Below are positions 19,945 to 28,927 of a DNA stretch of 64,000 nucleotides, one piece after another. Location: NCBI RefSeq assembly GCF_001983935.1, contig NZ_CP017641.1:5799001-5863000 (forward strand), written 5' to 3'. Each line of letters opens with the position of its first letter. Position 1 is the first letter of the stretch. A model generated the notes under the pieces. That model did no database searches, was not told the origin of the DNA, and saw nothing but the letters and a program-made list of their open reading frames with translations. This DNA is from Fuerstiella marisgermanici. GTDB taxonomy: Bacteria > Planctomycetota > Planctomycetia > Planctomycetales > Planctomycetaceae. Position numbers and translations under genes: made by a program.

Positions 19945-21174
19945 TTAGTCCAGCGAATGCACCAGCAGGCCGCTGCGGAGCTTCGGTTCGAACCACGTGC
20001 TTTTTGGCGGCATGATCTCGCCCGCATCTGACACAGACATCAACTGCACAATCGACGTTGGGAACATAGAAACGGCACACGCCCAGTCGCCGCTGTCGAC
20101 TCGTTTTTTCAATTCGTCAGTGCCGCGAATACCACCGACGAAGTCGATACGCGAATCCGTCCGAACGTCGCCGATGCCAAAAATTGGTTCCAGCACGCGC
20201 TGCTCCAGAATCGCGACATCCAACGACGCGATCGGATCGTCCTGATCGATCGTGTCAGGTGAAACCGTCAGGCGGTACCAGGAATTTTCGAGGTAGATGC
20301 AGAACGAGCCGGCGGCTTCGGGCACAGGATCATTGGTCGGTTCGACCTGTCCAACTTTGGCCAGCGCGTTCAGTACGTCGTCGACCGATTGCCCATTCAA
20401 ATCCTTGATGATGCGATTGTAAGACAGAATGTTCAACTGCCGCGCGGGAAACAGGACCGTCAAAAACCAGTTGTACTCTTCATCGCCCGTGTGATCCGGA
20501 TTCGCCGCTCGGCGCTCCGCCCCAGCGCGCCATGCGCTGGCAGAACGATGATGGCCGTCAGCCACGTAGAACGATTCCACCGCGTTCAATTCTTGTTGAT
20601 ACGGCGTGGCGTCTTCAATTGCCCAAACGGTGTGCTGCACGCCGTCAGGAGCCGTGAAGTCGTAGAGCGGTTCGCCTTTCTGAACGGCGTCTACCATCTC
20701 GTCGACGGCGGCCACGTCTTTGTAGGTCAGAAAAACAGGGCCGGTGTGAGCGTTCAGAGTTTGTACGTGGCGAGTGCGATCGTCTTCTTTGACCTTGCGA
20801 GTTTTTTCGTGCTTCAGAATCAGGTTGTTTTCGTAATCGTCAATGTGGCAGCAGCAGACGATTCCCGATTGAGCGACGCCATTCATGATTTGGCGGTAGA
20901 CGAACAGACGTTCCTTATCGTCTCGCACCAGCACGCCGTCGTTCAGCAGGCGGTCAAGATTTTTGCGAGCCGTCGCGTAGACTTCGTCGGCATAGGGGTT
21001 GGTGTCCGCCGGAAGATCGATGTCCGGTCGCACTACGTGCAGAAAGCTGTCCGGATTGCCGCTCGCCAGTTCTGCGGCTTCTTCGCGGTTGACCACGTCG
21101 TAAGGCACAGACGCGACTTTGGCAGCAGATTCCGGGTTCGGACGAATGGCCTGAAACGGCTTGACGCGAGGCAT
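19945..21174 (-). CDS. DUF1015 family protein
   Basis: 409 residues from the ATG at 21174. The opening MPRVKPFQAIRP and SVPYDVVNREEA are typical of DUF1015 N-termini, and YVADGHHRSASAWR with the later SYNRIIKDLNG are conserved internal segments; the GHHR part recalls the phosphate-binding motif of ParB/sulfiredoxin-fold proteins. There is no signal peptide or membrane segment. The biochemical role of this widespread family is not established. Extending the frame to 21291 adds 39 residues that do not match the family and lack a better ribosome-binding site. Confidence 0.85.
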   Translation of the reverse strand: MPRVKPFQAIRPNPESAAKVASVPYDVVNREEAAELASGNPDSFLHVVRPDIDLPADTNPYADEVYATARKNLDRLLNDGVLVRDDKERLFVYRQIMNGVAQSGIVCCCHIDDYENNLILKHEKTRKVKEDDRTRHVQTLNAHTGPVFLTYKDVAAVDEMVDAVQKGEPLYDFTAPDGVQHTVWAIEDATPYQQELNAVESFYVADGHHRSASAWRAGAERRAANPDHTGDEEYNWFLTVLFPARQLNILSYNRIIKDLNGQSVDDVLNALAKVGQVEPTNDPVPEAAGSFCIYLENSWYRLTVSPDTIDQDDPIASLDVAILEQRVLEPIFGIGDVRTDSRIDFVGGIRGTDELKKRVDSGDWACAVSMFPTSIVQLMSVSDAGEIMPPKSTWFEPKLRSGLLVHSLD

Positions 21175-21375
21175 GGATAGACAGCTTTCGACTTCAGAGT
21201 GAGGAGGTGCTTGCAAAGAACGCTGGAATTGAAGCGACTGTTCGACGGTGGTCCAAGTGACAGCACGGCCAACGCATCGAATTTCGCTCATTTCCCGAAT
21301 CAGGGCATTTTCAAATGCGTTCCGGCACGCAGGTTTTGATGGTTTTCACGTCGCCCTACTGATATTGTGCCTCCT

Positions 21376-21606
21376 ATGGAAATCGAACGAAATCTGGGCG
21401 CTCAGCCGCTTGCCGAATTGCTGACGAAGTTTGAACTGAAGGCGCACGACCTCGTCGCGGCGTCTGACGAGCAATTGACTCATAAGCTGATTTCGCGAGC
21501 CTCAAAAGGGCGGCGACTGACGGATCGCAGCAAGGCAAAGGTGGTTCGCGCGTTCAACCTGGCAACGAACCAAACGTTCGAAACGCGACAATTGTTTAAC
21601 TACTGA
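21376..21606 (+). CDS. Small putative helix-turn-helix protein
   Basis: 76 residues from ATG 21376 (a GTG at 21367 would add three). LAELLTKFELKAHDLVAASD followed by THKLISRASKGRRLTDRSKAKVV has the pattern of helices in Cro/CI-like DNA-binding folds, and the protein ends FETRQLFNY. It is highly charged and has no export signal. The gene lies 10 bp ahead of the zinc-ribbon membrane protein and probably shares its transcript. No precise family name could be given; a DNA- or RNA-binding role is inferred from pattern alone. Confidence 0.6.
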   Translation: MEIERNLGAQPLAELLTKFELKAHDLVAASDEQLTHKLISRASKGRRLTDRSKAKVVRAFNLATNQTFETRQLFNY

Positions 21607-21616
21607 GACAGGCACT

Positions 21617-22888
21617 ATGGTCATCAAAGTTCGCTGCCGATGCGGCAAGGGAATCAAAGTGCGTGATTCGGCAGCGGGCAAGCGAGTCCGGTGTCCGGAA
21701 TGCAGCAAGCCGGTCAAGATTCCCGAACCTGTGATCGAGGAATTCGACGACTACGGCGATGACGCCTACGAAGATGATCCGTATGACCAGCCCGCCGCAC
21801 CTCCACCGCGACGCCGAAAGCCGGCCGCGTCCGGGAAGCGGCCCTCCAAAGCGAAGAAGAAATCAGCGGGCGGCGGTTCGAAGCTTCCGCTGTTAATCGG
21901 AGGCGGAATCGCGGTCGTCGTTCTGTTGATCGGCGGCGCATTGTACGCCATTTTCAGCGGCGGAGATTCTCCTGACGCTCCCGCCGTTGCCGCAAACAAT
22001 CCGGGGCAGTCCCCGCCTACGACGACACCAATGCAGCCCCCGGCAACGGAGCCGCCGCCATCAACTCAAGCAGATGATCAGCCGCCCGCAGCGTCCGCAC
22101 CAGCCAACGCCGTCGCCGAAACCAATCAGAATTCTGCGGCCCCCGCAGCCGATCCGCCGATGACGACTCCGCAAACAACGGCAGCAAGCGGCAATCAGTT
22201 GTGGGTCGTCTTGTCTGACTTCAAAGAAGTGGCGAATCCGCAGTCAATTGGCAAAGCGCATCAAGTCAACTACCGCGTTGCCGCGGGTGCTCCTGAAACC
22301 GGCAAGGCTTACGTGCTCTACATGGGTTCTTCAATGGGCATGATGGAACGGTTTTACGAAGTGCCTGTAGAAATTCAGGCCAGCGGAACCGTGCAGATCC
22401 CACCCGCGATTGGGATGGCGGGTGACCTGCGAGCGTACCTTGCGTTGAAGAAGGGACGCCGCGAATGGAAGCCGGTCTCTGGCGAGATCGCAATCGGGGG
22501 ACAGCCGACGTCGCCGAAACGTCCGCCAACAATCGTGGAAGCAGCCGGCGCAGCAGCTCAGGGAAAGGCGCTTGCACTCGCCAACGGCCGCTTAGAGAAA
22601 GCGCGCAGCCGCATGGCGGTCGTCGTCGATTACGTCCTGCAGAAAAAAGCGGACATGGGACAGCGCTATTTTCTGGTGGTCAGCGGCGGCGGCGACAACA
22701 TCGAAGCCGATGTGACCATGGACCTTTCACGAGCGACGGTCGGGAAGAAAGGCCAATTTGGTCTTGCAGTAATGCCTGGTCGAAGTTTTCCGGCAGGGGA
22801 CCTGAAGGTCCACGTGGAGACTCGCAAGAGCCGTATCCGCCGTGAACCTGGTACCGTCGCGTCGAACACCGTGTCGGTTCAACGCTAA
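21617..22888 (+). CDS. Membrane protein with N-terminal zinc-ribbon-like motif
   Basis: 423 residues. The N-terminus has CRCGKGIKV and VRCPECSKPV, two Cys pairs (Cys7/Cys9 and Cys26/Cys29) typical of small zinc ribbons found at the start of many planctomycete proteins. A basic linker leads to one membrane span (about 94-116, LPLLIGGGIAVVVLLIGG), then a long Pro/Ala/Thr-rich stretch (to about 190) and a C-terminal beta-rich domain to 423. The ribbon should be cytoplasmic and the C-terminal domain outside. Function unknown. The GC-rich linker is low complexity. Confidence 0.7.
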   Translation: MVIKVRCRCGKGIKVRDSAAGKRVRCPECSKPVKIPEPVIEEFDDYGDDAYEDDPYDQPAAPPPRRRKPAASGKRPSKAKKKSAGGGSKLPLLIGGGIAVVVLLIGGALYAIFSGGDSPDAPAVAANNPGQSPPTTTPMQPPATEPPPSTQADDQPPAASAPANAVAETNQNSAAPAADPPMTTPQTTAASGNQLWVVLSDFKEVANPQSIGKAHQVNYRVAAGAPETGKAYVLYMGSSMGMMERFYEVPVEIQASGTVQIPPAIGMAGDLRAYLALKKGRREWKPVSGEIAIGGQPTSPKRPPTIVEAAGAAAQGKALALANGRLEKARSRMAVVVDYVLQKKADMGQRYFLVVSGGGDNIEADVTMDLSRATVGKKGQFGLAVMPGRSFPAGDLKVHVETRKSRIRREPGTVASNTVSVQR

Positions 22889-22991
22889 GCTACAGTGTGT
22901 TACGCCGACTTGTGGTCGCGGAACAAGCGTTTCGTAATATGAAGGCTGTTTGCCACGAGCCCGAACCGTCCACGACAAAAGGTAAACTGCT

Positions 22992-23513
22992 CTAAGCTGC
23001 GCCAATGCCCTGCATTCTTCGCCACGCACTCATTTGGCCCAGGTGCATCATCATGTGGCCGCCAGCGTAGAAAGCATGCATGGAACCAAGCGTTGGAAAT
23101 TTTTCCGTCATCGGTCCGCCGAGTGGATTCGGTTGCTGCAAGGCTTCGTCCGACGTCGCCTGCAACGCTTCCAACACAGTTCGATAACCGGTGAAGAAAA
23201 ATTCCGTCACTTGCTCCATCGGCGGATAAATCGTGCCGCGCGGGTCGTCTACACACTGAGCATTCTTCGAAAAGACGTCTTGAAATGCGTCCGGCGTCGC
23301 GGGCGCATCGTGGCCGAGGTCTTTCAGCATGATGGGCCCGTACAGGCTAAGGTGGCCATACACAAACGCGGCGTGATTGGATTCAACGATCTGTCCGCCG
23401 GGGCTGCCGAAGCGAGCGAATTGATCTGCCTGAACATCCTTCAGCAGGCGTTCGGCATAGCCCAGGCTAAGTTGCAGAGAATCCGAAATAGTGAACCCAA
23501 GGGAACGAGACAT
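22992..23513 (-). CDS. DinB-superfamily protein
   Basis: 173 residues from the ATG at 23513. The pattern fits the four-helix DinB/YfiT fold: NHAAFVYGHLSLYG in the second helix and GHMMMHLGQMSAWRR in the last supply the three His residues expected to bind a metal. Members include thiol-dependent S-transferases (for bacillithiol or mycothiol) and proteins of unknown role, so no substrate is named. It stands alone between two plus-strand genes. Extending to 23576 adds 21 unrelated residues. Confidence 0.75.
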   Translation of the reverse strand: MSRSLGFTISDSLQLSLGYAERLLKDVQADQFARFGSPGGQIVESNHAAFVYGHLSLYGPIMLKDLGHDAPATPDAFQDVFSKNAQCVDDPRGTIYPPMEQVTEFFFTGYRTVLEALQATSDEALQQPNPLGGPMTEKFPTLGSMHAFYAGGHMMMHLGQMSAWRRMQGIGAA

Positions 23514-23783
23514 CAGCGACGATCCAGAAAAATGTTGGCGAGAAGTCTGTGTAACGCGGAAGCGGGAACTTAACATTTCATGCGGGAAAATTCACCCATC
23601 GGTATTCGACGATTACGCAGCAGGGGAAACAGGATTCGGGAATTTGTGGGTTTGGCGTGGGAATGCACAGACCAACGTCGCCACAGGAGCGGCATGTGTA
23701 ACAATGACGGCACGCGGACATCGCGAATTCGAAATTTGAAACTGCACCATCACCCGACTACCGCAGGGCCCCAGAAAATCACC

Positions 23784-24551
23784 ATGAAGTTTCTCATCAC
23801 TAACGACGACGGTTTCGATGCACCAGGCCTGGCCGCTTTGTATGAAGCGCTGGCCCCGTTGGGAGAAGTGCGAGTCGTCGCACCAGCGGTTTGTCACAGC
23901 GCGAAGGGGCATGCCGTGAACACGCATTCGCCCATCCGCATCGAACGTCGGGAAGTGGCTCCGTTTGGCCCGATCGAGATCGTGGAATCTTCGCCCGCCG
24001 ATTGTATCCGCGTGGGTTTGTGTGCACCGGGAGCCGAGCGACCAGACTTCGTCGTCGCGGGTATCAATCCAGGAGCAAACCTGGGCGTCGATCTGTTCTA
24101 CTCCGGCACCGCGGCCGCGGCCAGAGAATCGGCGATTCTGGGTGTGCCCTCGCTGGCACTGTCACGCTACATTCGAGCGGACCATTCCGTCAACTGGACG
24201 GCTCTTAGCCAGCACGTCACGCGAATTGTCAGCCTGCTGACTTCTGACGAACACCGTCTGGATACGGGCCACTTCTGGAATGTGAACTTTCCAGCCATCG
24301 ACGACGATGCTCATCCGCCAGACATCACATTCGCCACGCAAAGCCTTCTCGCTCACGACATTCGGTTTCGTCCAGCAGCAATTCAGCCCGATGGCAACGG
24401 CTCCGTCACGATGCTGGAATACGCTGGCGAATACAAAAGTCGAGGGAAAACAGGCACCTGCGACGTCAGCCATGTCTTCGAAAACCGGATTGTCGCGACC
24501 CCAATCGACCTCTGCACGACGGCCAAACACGCCTCAGTCGCAAAGTCCTGA
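23784..24551 (+). CDS. surE: 5'/3'-nucleotidase SurE
   Basis: 255 residues from ATG 23784. SurE dephosphorylates nucleoside 5'- and 3'-monophosphates and acts in stationary-phase survival. The metal site NDDGFDAPG is at the extreme N-terminus, followed by the family segments SAKGHAVNTHSPI, SPADCIRVGL, GINPGANLGVDLFYSGTAAAA and the C-terminal DVSHVFENRIVATPI. The long frame running back to 23580 lacks family similarity and the NDDG motif normally lies at residues 6-9, which fixes the start here. Confidence 0.95.
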   Translation: MKFLITNDDGFDAPGLAALYEALAPLGEVRVVAPAVCHSAKGHAVNTHSPIRIERREVAPFGPIEIVESSPADCIRVGLCAPGAERPDFVVAGINPGANLGVDLFYSGTAAAARESAILGVPSLALSRYIRADHSVNWTALSQHVTRIVSLLTSDEHRLDTGHFWNVNFPAIDDDAHPPDITFATQSLLAHDIRFRPAAIQPDGNGSVTMLEYAGEYKSRGKTGTCDVSHVFENRIVATPIDLCTTAKHASVAKS

Positions 24552-24839
24552 CAATGCTCGGCCCTTGCCTCGGTGGCGTGGTGAGCGTTTACGCATAGGA
24601 CGCTCAACCGCCGCACCGCTCCTGTTGGTCGCATTTGGGAATGATGTGTGACTTTTCGCCAGAGTGGTTGGGACACACCCGGAAACCAGGGCCAAACGGG
24701 GTTTTCGGAAAGGATCCGGTTTTCTCCAGTCACCGCAGCCTGCGCTGATTGACTCAGCACAATTGCTTCGTCAGGATTCCGGAACAAAGCCATCAGCCCG
24801 GACTCACACCGCGATTAACGTGGAAGGCAGAGCCACAGC

Positions 24840-25787
24840 ATGTACGAACGTCTGACGATTTTGAGCGGACGCGGCAATCCAGCCCTCGCCACAGAAATTG
24901 CCGAATATCTCGGCATTGGACTGGGGCATGTGGATGCATCCAACTTCCCGGACGGCGAAGTCAGCGTCAAGCTCAATCAGAATGTGCGCGGCTGCGACGT
25001 GTTTATCGTGCAGTCGACTTCACCCCCGGTGAACGACAACCTGATGGAGTTGCTGATTCTGATTGACGCCTGCCGCCGCGCCAGCGCGGCTCGTATTACG
25101 GCCGTCATTCCGTACTTCGGTTACGCTCGCCAGGACCGCAAAGATTCGGGCCGAGTTCCCATTACGTCAAAGCTGGTGGCCAACCTGATCGTTCAGGCTG
25201 GCGCTCACCGAGTGCTCGCGATGGACCTGCACGCAGCTCAGATTCAAGGCTTCTTCGACGTACCGGTCGACCACCTGTACGCCGCGCCGATTCTGGACAA
25301 GCACTTCAAGTCGATGGACATCGCTCTGGAAGACCTGGTGATTGTCAGCCCGGACGAAGGCAGCATCAAACGCAGCTTGCAGCATCAGGAAAACCTGGGC
25401 GGTTCACTCGCGATCGTCGACAAACGCCGCGCGAATGCACTGGAAACGCGGCAGGCAAACCTGATCGGCGGCCCCATCGACGGCAAAACGGCGCTGATTT
25501 TTGACGACATGATCACGACGGCCGGCTCCATCACCGGTGCCGTTAAAGTCGCCCGAGAACACGGGGCTCGAAGAATTTACGTGTGTGCGACTCATGGAGT
25601 TTTCTGCGGCCCGGCCGTGGAGCGGCTGAACGCGTCGCAGGTGGACGGCTTGGTCGTATCGAACACGTGTCGCGACGCTTCGAACCCGCTGTTGAAAAAT
25701 CTGACAACTGTCAGCGTCGCCCCGTTGCTGGGCGAAGCGATTCGGCGAGTGCACCGGAACGAATCCGTAAGCTATCTGTTTGACTAA
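24840..25787 (+). CDS. prs: Ribose-phosphate pyrophosphokinase
   Basis: 315 residues, the standard length. Makes PRPP from ribose 5-phosphate and ATP for purine, pyrimidine, His and Trp synthesis. Visible motifs: FPDGEVSVKL, the ATP-binding loop YFGYARQDRKDSGR, the metal-binding VLAMDLHAAQIQGFF, and the ribose-phosphate loop FDDMITTAGSITGA. GGAAGG lies about 13 bases before the ATG. The 288 bp between surE and this gene contain no further gene. Confidence 0.97.
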   Translation: MYERLTILSGRGNPALATEIAEYLGIGLGHVDASNFPDGEVSVKLNQNVRGCDVFIVQSTSPPVNDNLMELLILIDACRRASAARITAVIPYFGYARQDRKDSGRVPITSKLVANLIVQAGAHRVLAMDLHAAQIQGFFDVPVDHLYAAPILDKHFKSMDIALEDLVIVSPDEGSIKRSLQHQENLGGSLAIVDKRRANALETRQANLIGGPIDGKTALIFDDMITTAGSITGAVKVAREHGARRIYVCATHGVFCGPAVERLNASQVDGLVVSNTCRDASNPLLKNLTTVSVAPLLGEAIRRVHRNESVSYLFD

Positions 25788-25870
25788 AGCAGTCTACCTT
25801 TGATTGTGAACGATTCGGGCTTGTGGTGAACAGCCTTCATAGTCCGAAACGCTTGGCCTGCGGCCACATG

Positions 25871-27052
25871 TCAGCGAGATTCGGCGTAACCGCTGGCTGA
25901 GTTCAACGCCGCGTCGAGTTCAGGCTTGAGTTGCTCAATGGGTTCAAGGCCGACGGAGATTCTTACCAGTTCGTCGGTGATGCCGATGTCTGCTCGTTCT
26001 GCTTTCGTCATGAAGCCGTGTGACGTTGTGGCGGGGTGAGAGATCGTGGTGCGAGCGTCTGCCAGCGTCGCCGAAAACGGAATGGACTCAGCCGCCTGCA
26101 TGAAAGCATTGACTCGCGCTTTGCCGCCGTCCCGAAACGCGAACGAAACGATTCCACCGGTGCCGTCTGGATACAGTTCTGTGGCCAGCCGGTGAGTTCC
26201 ATGGTGCCTTAGCGTGGGATGATACACCGTTGCCACGGCCGGGTGCTGTGACAGGAATTCAGCAAGTTGCGAAGTTGTCTTCGTAATCTGCTGCATTCGC
26301 AGTGGCAGGGTGCGCAGGCCGCGTTGAGTCAGCCAGCTTTCGAACGGGTTGGCATTCTGTCCGAACACGCTTGAGGTGGCTCGCACGGCACGCATGTGAG
26401 ACGCCGATCCGGCAGCGACGCCCAGCATTACGTCGCCGTGACCGTTCAAATACTTCGATGCACTGTGGACTACGATTTCCGCTCCATGTTCCAGCGGGCG
26501 AATCAGCTCCGGCGTGGTGAAGGTACTGTCAACAACCAGCGGCACACCGTTGAGTGCGCTGGCAATCGATGCAATGTCAGCGACTTCCAGCAGCGGGTTG
26601 GAGACCGTTTCGATCAGGCAGAACTTTGTGGACGTCTGCAGATGGCCAGCGACTGAGGCAGCGTCGGTCGCATCGAAGTAACTGACGTCCACACCGAACT
26701 GTTGCTGCAATCGCCGCATCAGTTTTAGAGTAATACCGTACAGCGAACGGCCCACCAAAATGTGGTCACCAGTGCCTGCCAGAGTCATCGCGACAGCTGC
26801 GATGGCTCCCATGCCGGATGCAAAGACGGCTCCTGATTCTGCGCCTTCGAGCGTAGCGATCGATTCGGCCAGCGCCTTGTGATTCGGATTGCTGTCGCGC
26901 GTGTAGATGTGGCCATCGGCCGTTCCAGCGTGGAGTGCGGCCAGCACGTCCAAATCGGGAATGTCAAAGGCCGTCGTCTGGAAGATCGGCGGCGAACTGG
27001 CCGGTGTCACGATCGGTGGAACGTGGCCCATACGAGAAGGGTGCTGAGTCAC
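25871..27052 (-). CDS. PLP-dependent trans-sulfuration enzyme (Cys/Met metabolism family)
   Basis: 393 residues from a GTG at 27050-27052. This start overlaps the sulfatase stop as GTGA and has AAAGGA 6 bases ahead, which favours it over the ATG at 27031. The protein belongs to the cystathionine gamma-synthase/gamma-lyase fold group: PPIFQTTAF, YTRDSNPNHKALAE, the substrate-binding ASGMGAIAAV, and VHSASKYLNGHGDV with the PLP-binding Lys. Sequence alone does not separate cystathionine gamma-synthase, sulfhydrylase and methionine gamma-lyase. Its coupling to a sulfatase hints at sulfur use, but this is inference. Confidence 0.88.
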   Translation of the reverse strand: MTQHPSRMGHVPPIVTPASSPPIFQTTAFDIPDLDVLAALHAGTADGHIYTRDSNPNHKALAESIATLEGAESGAVFASGMGAIAAVAMTLAGTGDHILVGRSLYGITLKLMRRLQQQFGVDVSYFDATDAASVAGHLQTSTKFCLIETVSNPLLEVADIASIASALNGVPLVVDSTFTTPELIRPLEHGAEIVVHSASKYLNGHGDVMLGVAAGSASHMRAVRATSSVFGQNANPFESWLTQRGLRTLPLRMQQITKTTSQLAEFLSQHPAVATVYHPTLRHHGTHRLATELYPDGTGGIVSFAFRDGGKARVNAFMQAAESIPFSATLADARTTISHPATTSHGFMTKAERADIGITDELVRISVGLEPIEQLKPELDAALNSASGYAESR

Positions 27053-28503
27053 TTGCTGTCCTTTCTCGCGATTGTGGCGTGTCGCCCAAAGGAATCGCCG
27101 CTGGGCAGTTGGTGCCGGTCCAACCACGGATCCGGTGTGGCATGACAGCGTTGCTTTAACCTGGCAAGCAGCTTATCGCGGACGGCCGCGTGTTCCGGCA
27201 TCGCAGCGAGGTTGTGGATTTCATCGGGATCGTTTTGCAAATTGTATAGTTCCAATTCATCGCGAAACAGAAACTGCTTCACGGTGCGAGGGCCAATGGT
27301 TTTTTCGCCGTCGTCAATGGTGCGAATCCATGTTTGGCGGCTGAGCGTGTCGATGGGATTCGGAAATTCCAGCCTCCATGCAATATTCCAGATCAGCTTA
27401 TAGCGCCGAGTCCGTAGCGTTCGCATGGGGTAGTACATCGTGACTTCGTGGCAGACGTGGCTCAAAAACACTTCGTCCCAGCCCGCAGGATATTCCTGGT
27501 TCATCGCCGATAGAAAGCTGCGCCCATCGTAGTGGTCTGTGTCGCGAGCCGTATTTGTCCAGTCGACGATGGTCGGAACGATATCGGCAAGCGTCACCAT
27601 CGCGTTGCATTCGGTGCCGCGATTTTTCTTTCGCGGGTTCCGCACGATGAAGGGAACTCGCACACCAGGTTCGTAGTGATTGGCCATCGCGCCGGGTTCT
27701 GACGAACCGTGATCGCTGGTGAAAATCACAAGCGTTTCTGAGGCGGTTCCTGTTTCTTCCAGCACGTCCAGCATGCGATTGACTCCTGCATCCATGCGAC
27801 TGATCAACTGATAGTAACCTGCAAGGCCTTCGCGCACCCAAGGTTTGTCAGGCAGGTAAGACGGCACACCGATCTTTCGCGAATCGTATTCTTCGGGTGT
27901 GATGCCGGCGAAGTCTTTCCGGATACCCCAGCCTGGAGCATTGCGCGACGTGGGATGTGGGTCGCTGTAGCCCATCGTTAGAAAGAAAGGTTTTTCTGCG
28001 GCCTTTGCCTGCTGAATAAACTGCTTGCCAGCTTCCGCCATCCGCATCACATCGCGGCTGTTGAGCTTCGGGTTATACGTGAACGGATACTGTTCTTTCG
28101 GCACGGTATGTTGCTTGCCAAGCAGAGCAGTGTGGTAGCCCTTTTTTCTGAGCCGCGTGAAGATGGTTTCGGTCTTTGGATTCAGGACAAACGTATGCAC
28201 GCCGTGCCCGTGTCCATATTGACCGTTGGCCGGAGTCAACAGCCCGGTGTACAGGACCGCTCGACTGGGACCGCATGACGCCGTCGTGGCGAACCCGTAG
28301 TTGAACTTCACGCCGTCCGACGCGAGGCGGTCAATGCCAGGCGTTCGCACGTCTGAGTTTCCGTAGCAACCGCAGTCCGGCCAGCTCTGATTATCGGACA
28401 CCAGCAGCAGGACGTTTCGTTTCGTCTGACCGAAAGCGGTTGTGGCGAGGCACGCGCAAATTGCGAGAAGTGCGCAACAGCGTTGGAATCCGAAATGTTG
28501 CAT
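27049..28503 (-). CDS. Exported sulfatase, N-sulfoglucosamine-sulfohydrolase-like
   Basis: 484 residues from the ATG at 28503, which opens a signal peptide (CCALLAICACLATTAFG). The active-site signature CGPSR has Cys77 as the residue to be oxidised to formylglycine, and NVLLLVSDNQSWPDCGCYGN near the N-terminus gives the metal site. The following LYTGLLTPANGQYGHGHG and the overall order resemble heparan N-sulfatase-type S1 sulfatases. It acts in the periplasm or outside, probably releasing sulfate from a polysaccharide. It requires a formylglycine-generating enzyme, not in this window. The downstream trans-sulfuration gene is translationally coupled. Confidence 0.92.
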   Translation of the reverse strand: MQHFGFQRCCALLAICACLATTAFGQTKRNVLLLVSDNQSWPDCGCYGNSDVRTPGIDRLASDGVKFNYGFATTASCGPSRAVLYTGLLTPANGQYGHGHGVHTFVLNPKTETIFTRLRKKGYHTALLGKQHTVPKEQYPFTYNPKLNSRDVMRMAEAGKQFIQQAKAAEKPFFLTMGYSDPHPTSRNAPGWGIRKDFAGITPEEYDSRKIGVPSYLPDKPWVREGLAGYYQLISRMDAGVNRMLDVLEETGTASETLVIFTSDHGSSEPGAMANHYEPGVRVPFIVRNPRKKNRGTECNAMVTLADIVPTIVDWTNTARDTDHYDGRSFLSAMNQEYPAGWDEVFLSHVCHEVTMYYPMRTLRTRRYKLIWNIAWRLEFPNPIDTLSRQTWIRTIDDGEKTIGPRTVKQFLFRDELELYNLQNDPDEIHNLAAMPEHAAVRDKLLARLKQRCHATPDPWLDRHQLPSGDSFGRHATIARKDSK

Positions 28504-28927
28504 GTTGATGTTCCGGCAGAAGCGAAAATGGTCGGCTGTGTGCACCAGCAGATTATCCGGTCAAGCTCAAGAATTCACGCGTAGGGCTCCCCGGATGGAA
28601 GTACGTGCGCTCCGTTTTTTTCGCGGCCCCGGGTGGCGGCGTTGTGTGCGGAACCGAAAAAAGCAGCATTCTGCCGCCTTCGGCAATAATTGCAGAAAGG
28701 AGCGTCGCTCGCCTCGCTGCGGCAGGAATCGCCGAAGAAGGCCGTGTGTCTGGCATATTTCGGCTCTTAGACAGCGCAGTTTGTGCTGCTTTGCTCAACC
28801 TGGTGTTGACGAGAATCGGCGAAACGGCAGAAACTATTGAAAACCTCTCATGGCGGAGGCTAGCTGCAGATTCCATGCAGTTACCTCGGCCGATTCGAGC
28901 TCCCCAACGGTCGCTCGATCCCACCTT
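28504..28927. promoter_or_regulatory. Divergent promoter region, sulfatase and exported barrel-like protein
   Basis: About 420 bp between two divergent starts; both promoters must lie here. A short open frame crosses it but has no coding character. No convincing -35/-10 pair or operator was identified; GGAAC precedes the sulfatase ATG. Confidence 0.4.

Noticed and set aside
20389-21180. 263-residue plus-strand open frame
   Set aside because: Antisense to the DUF1015 gene; no family similarity.
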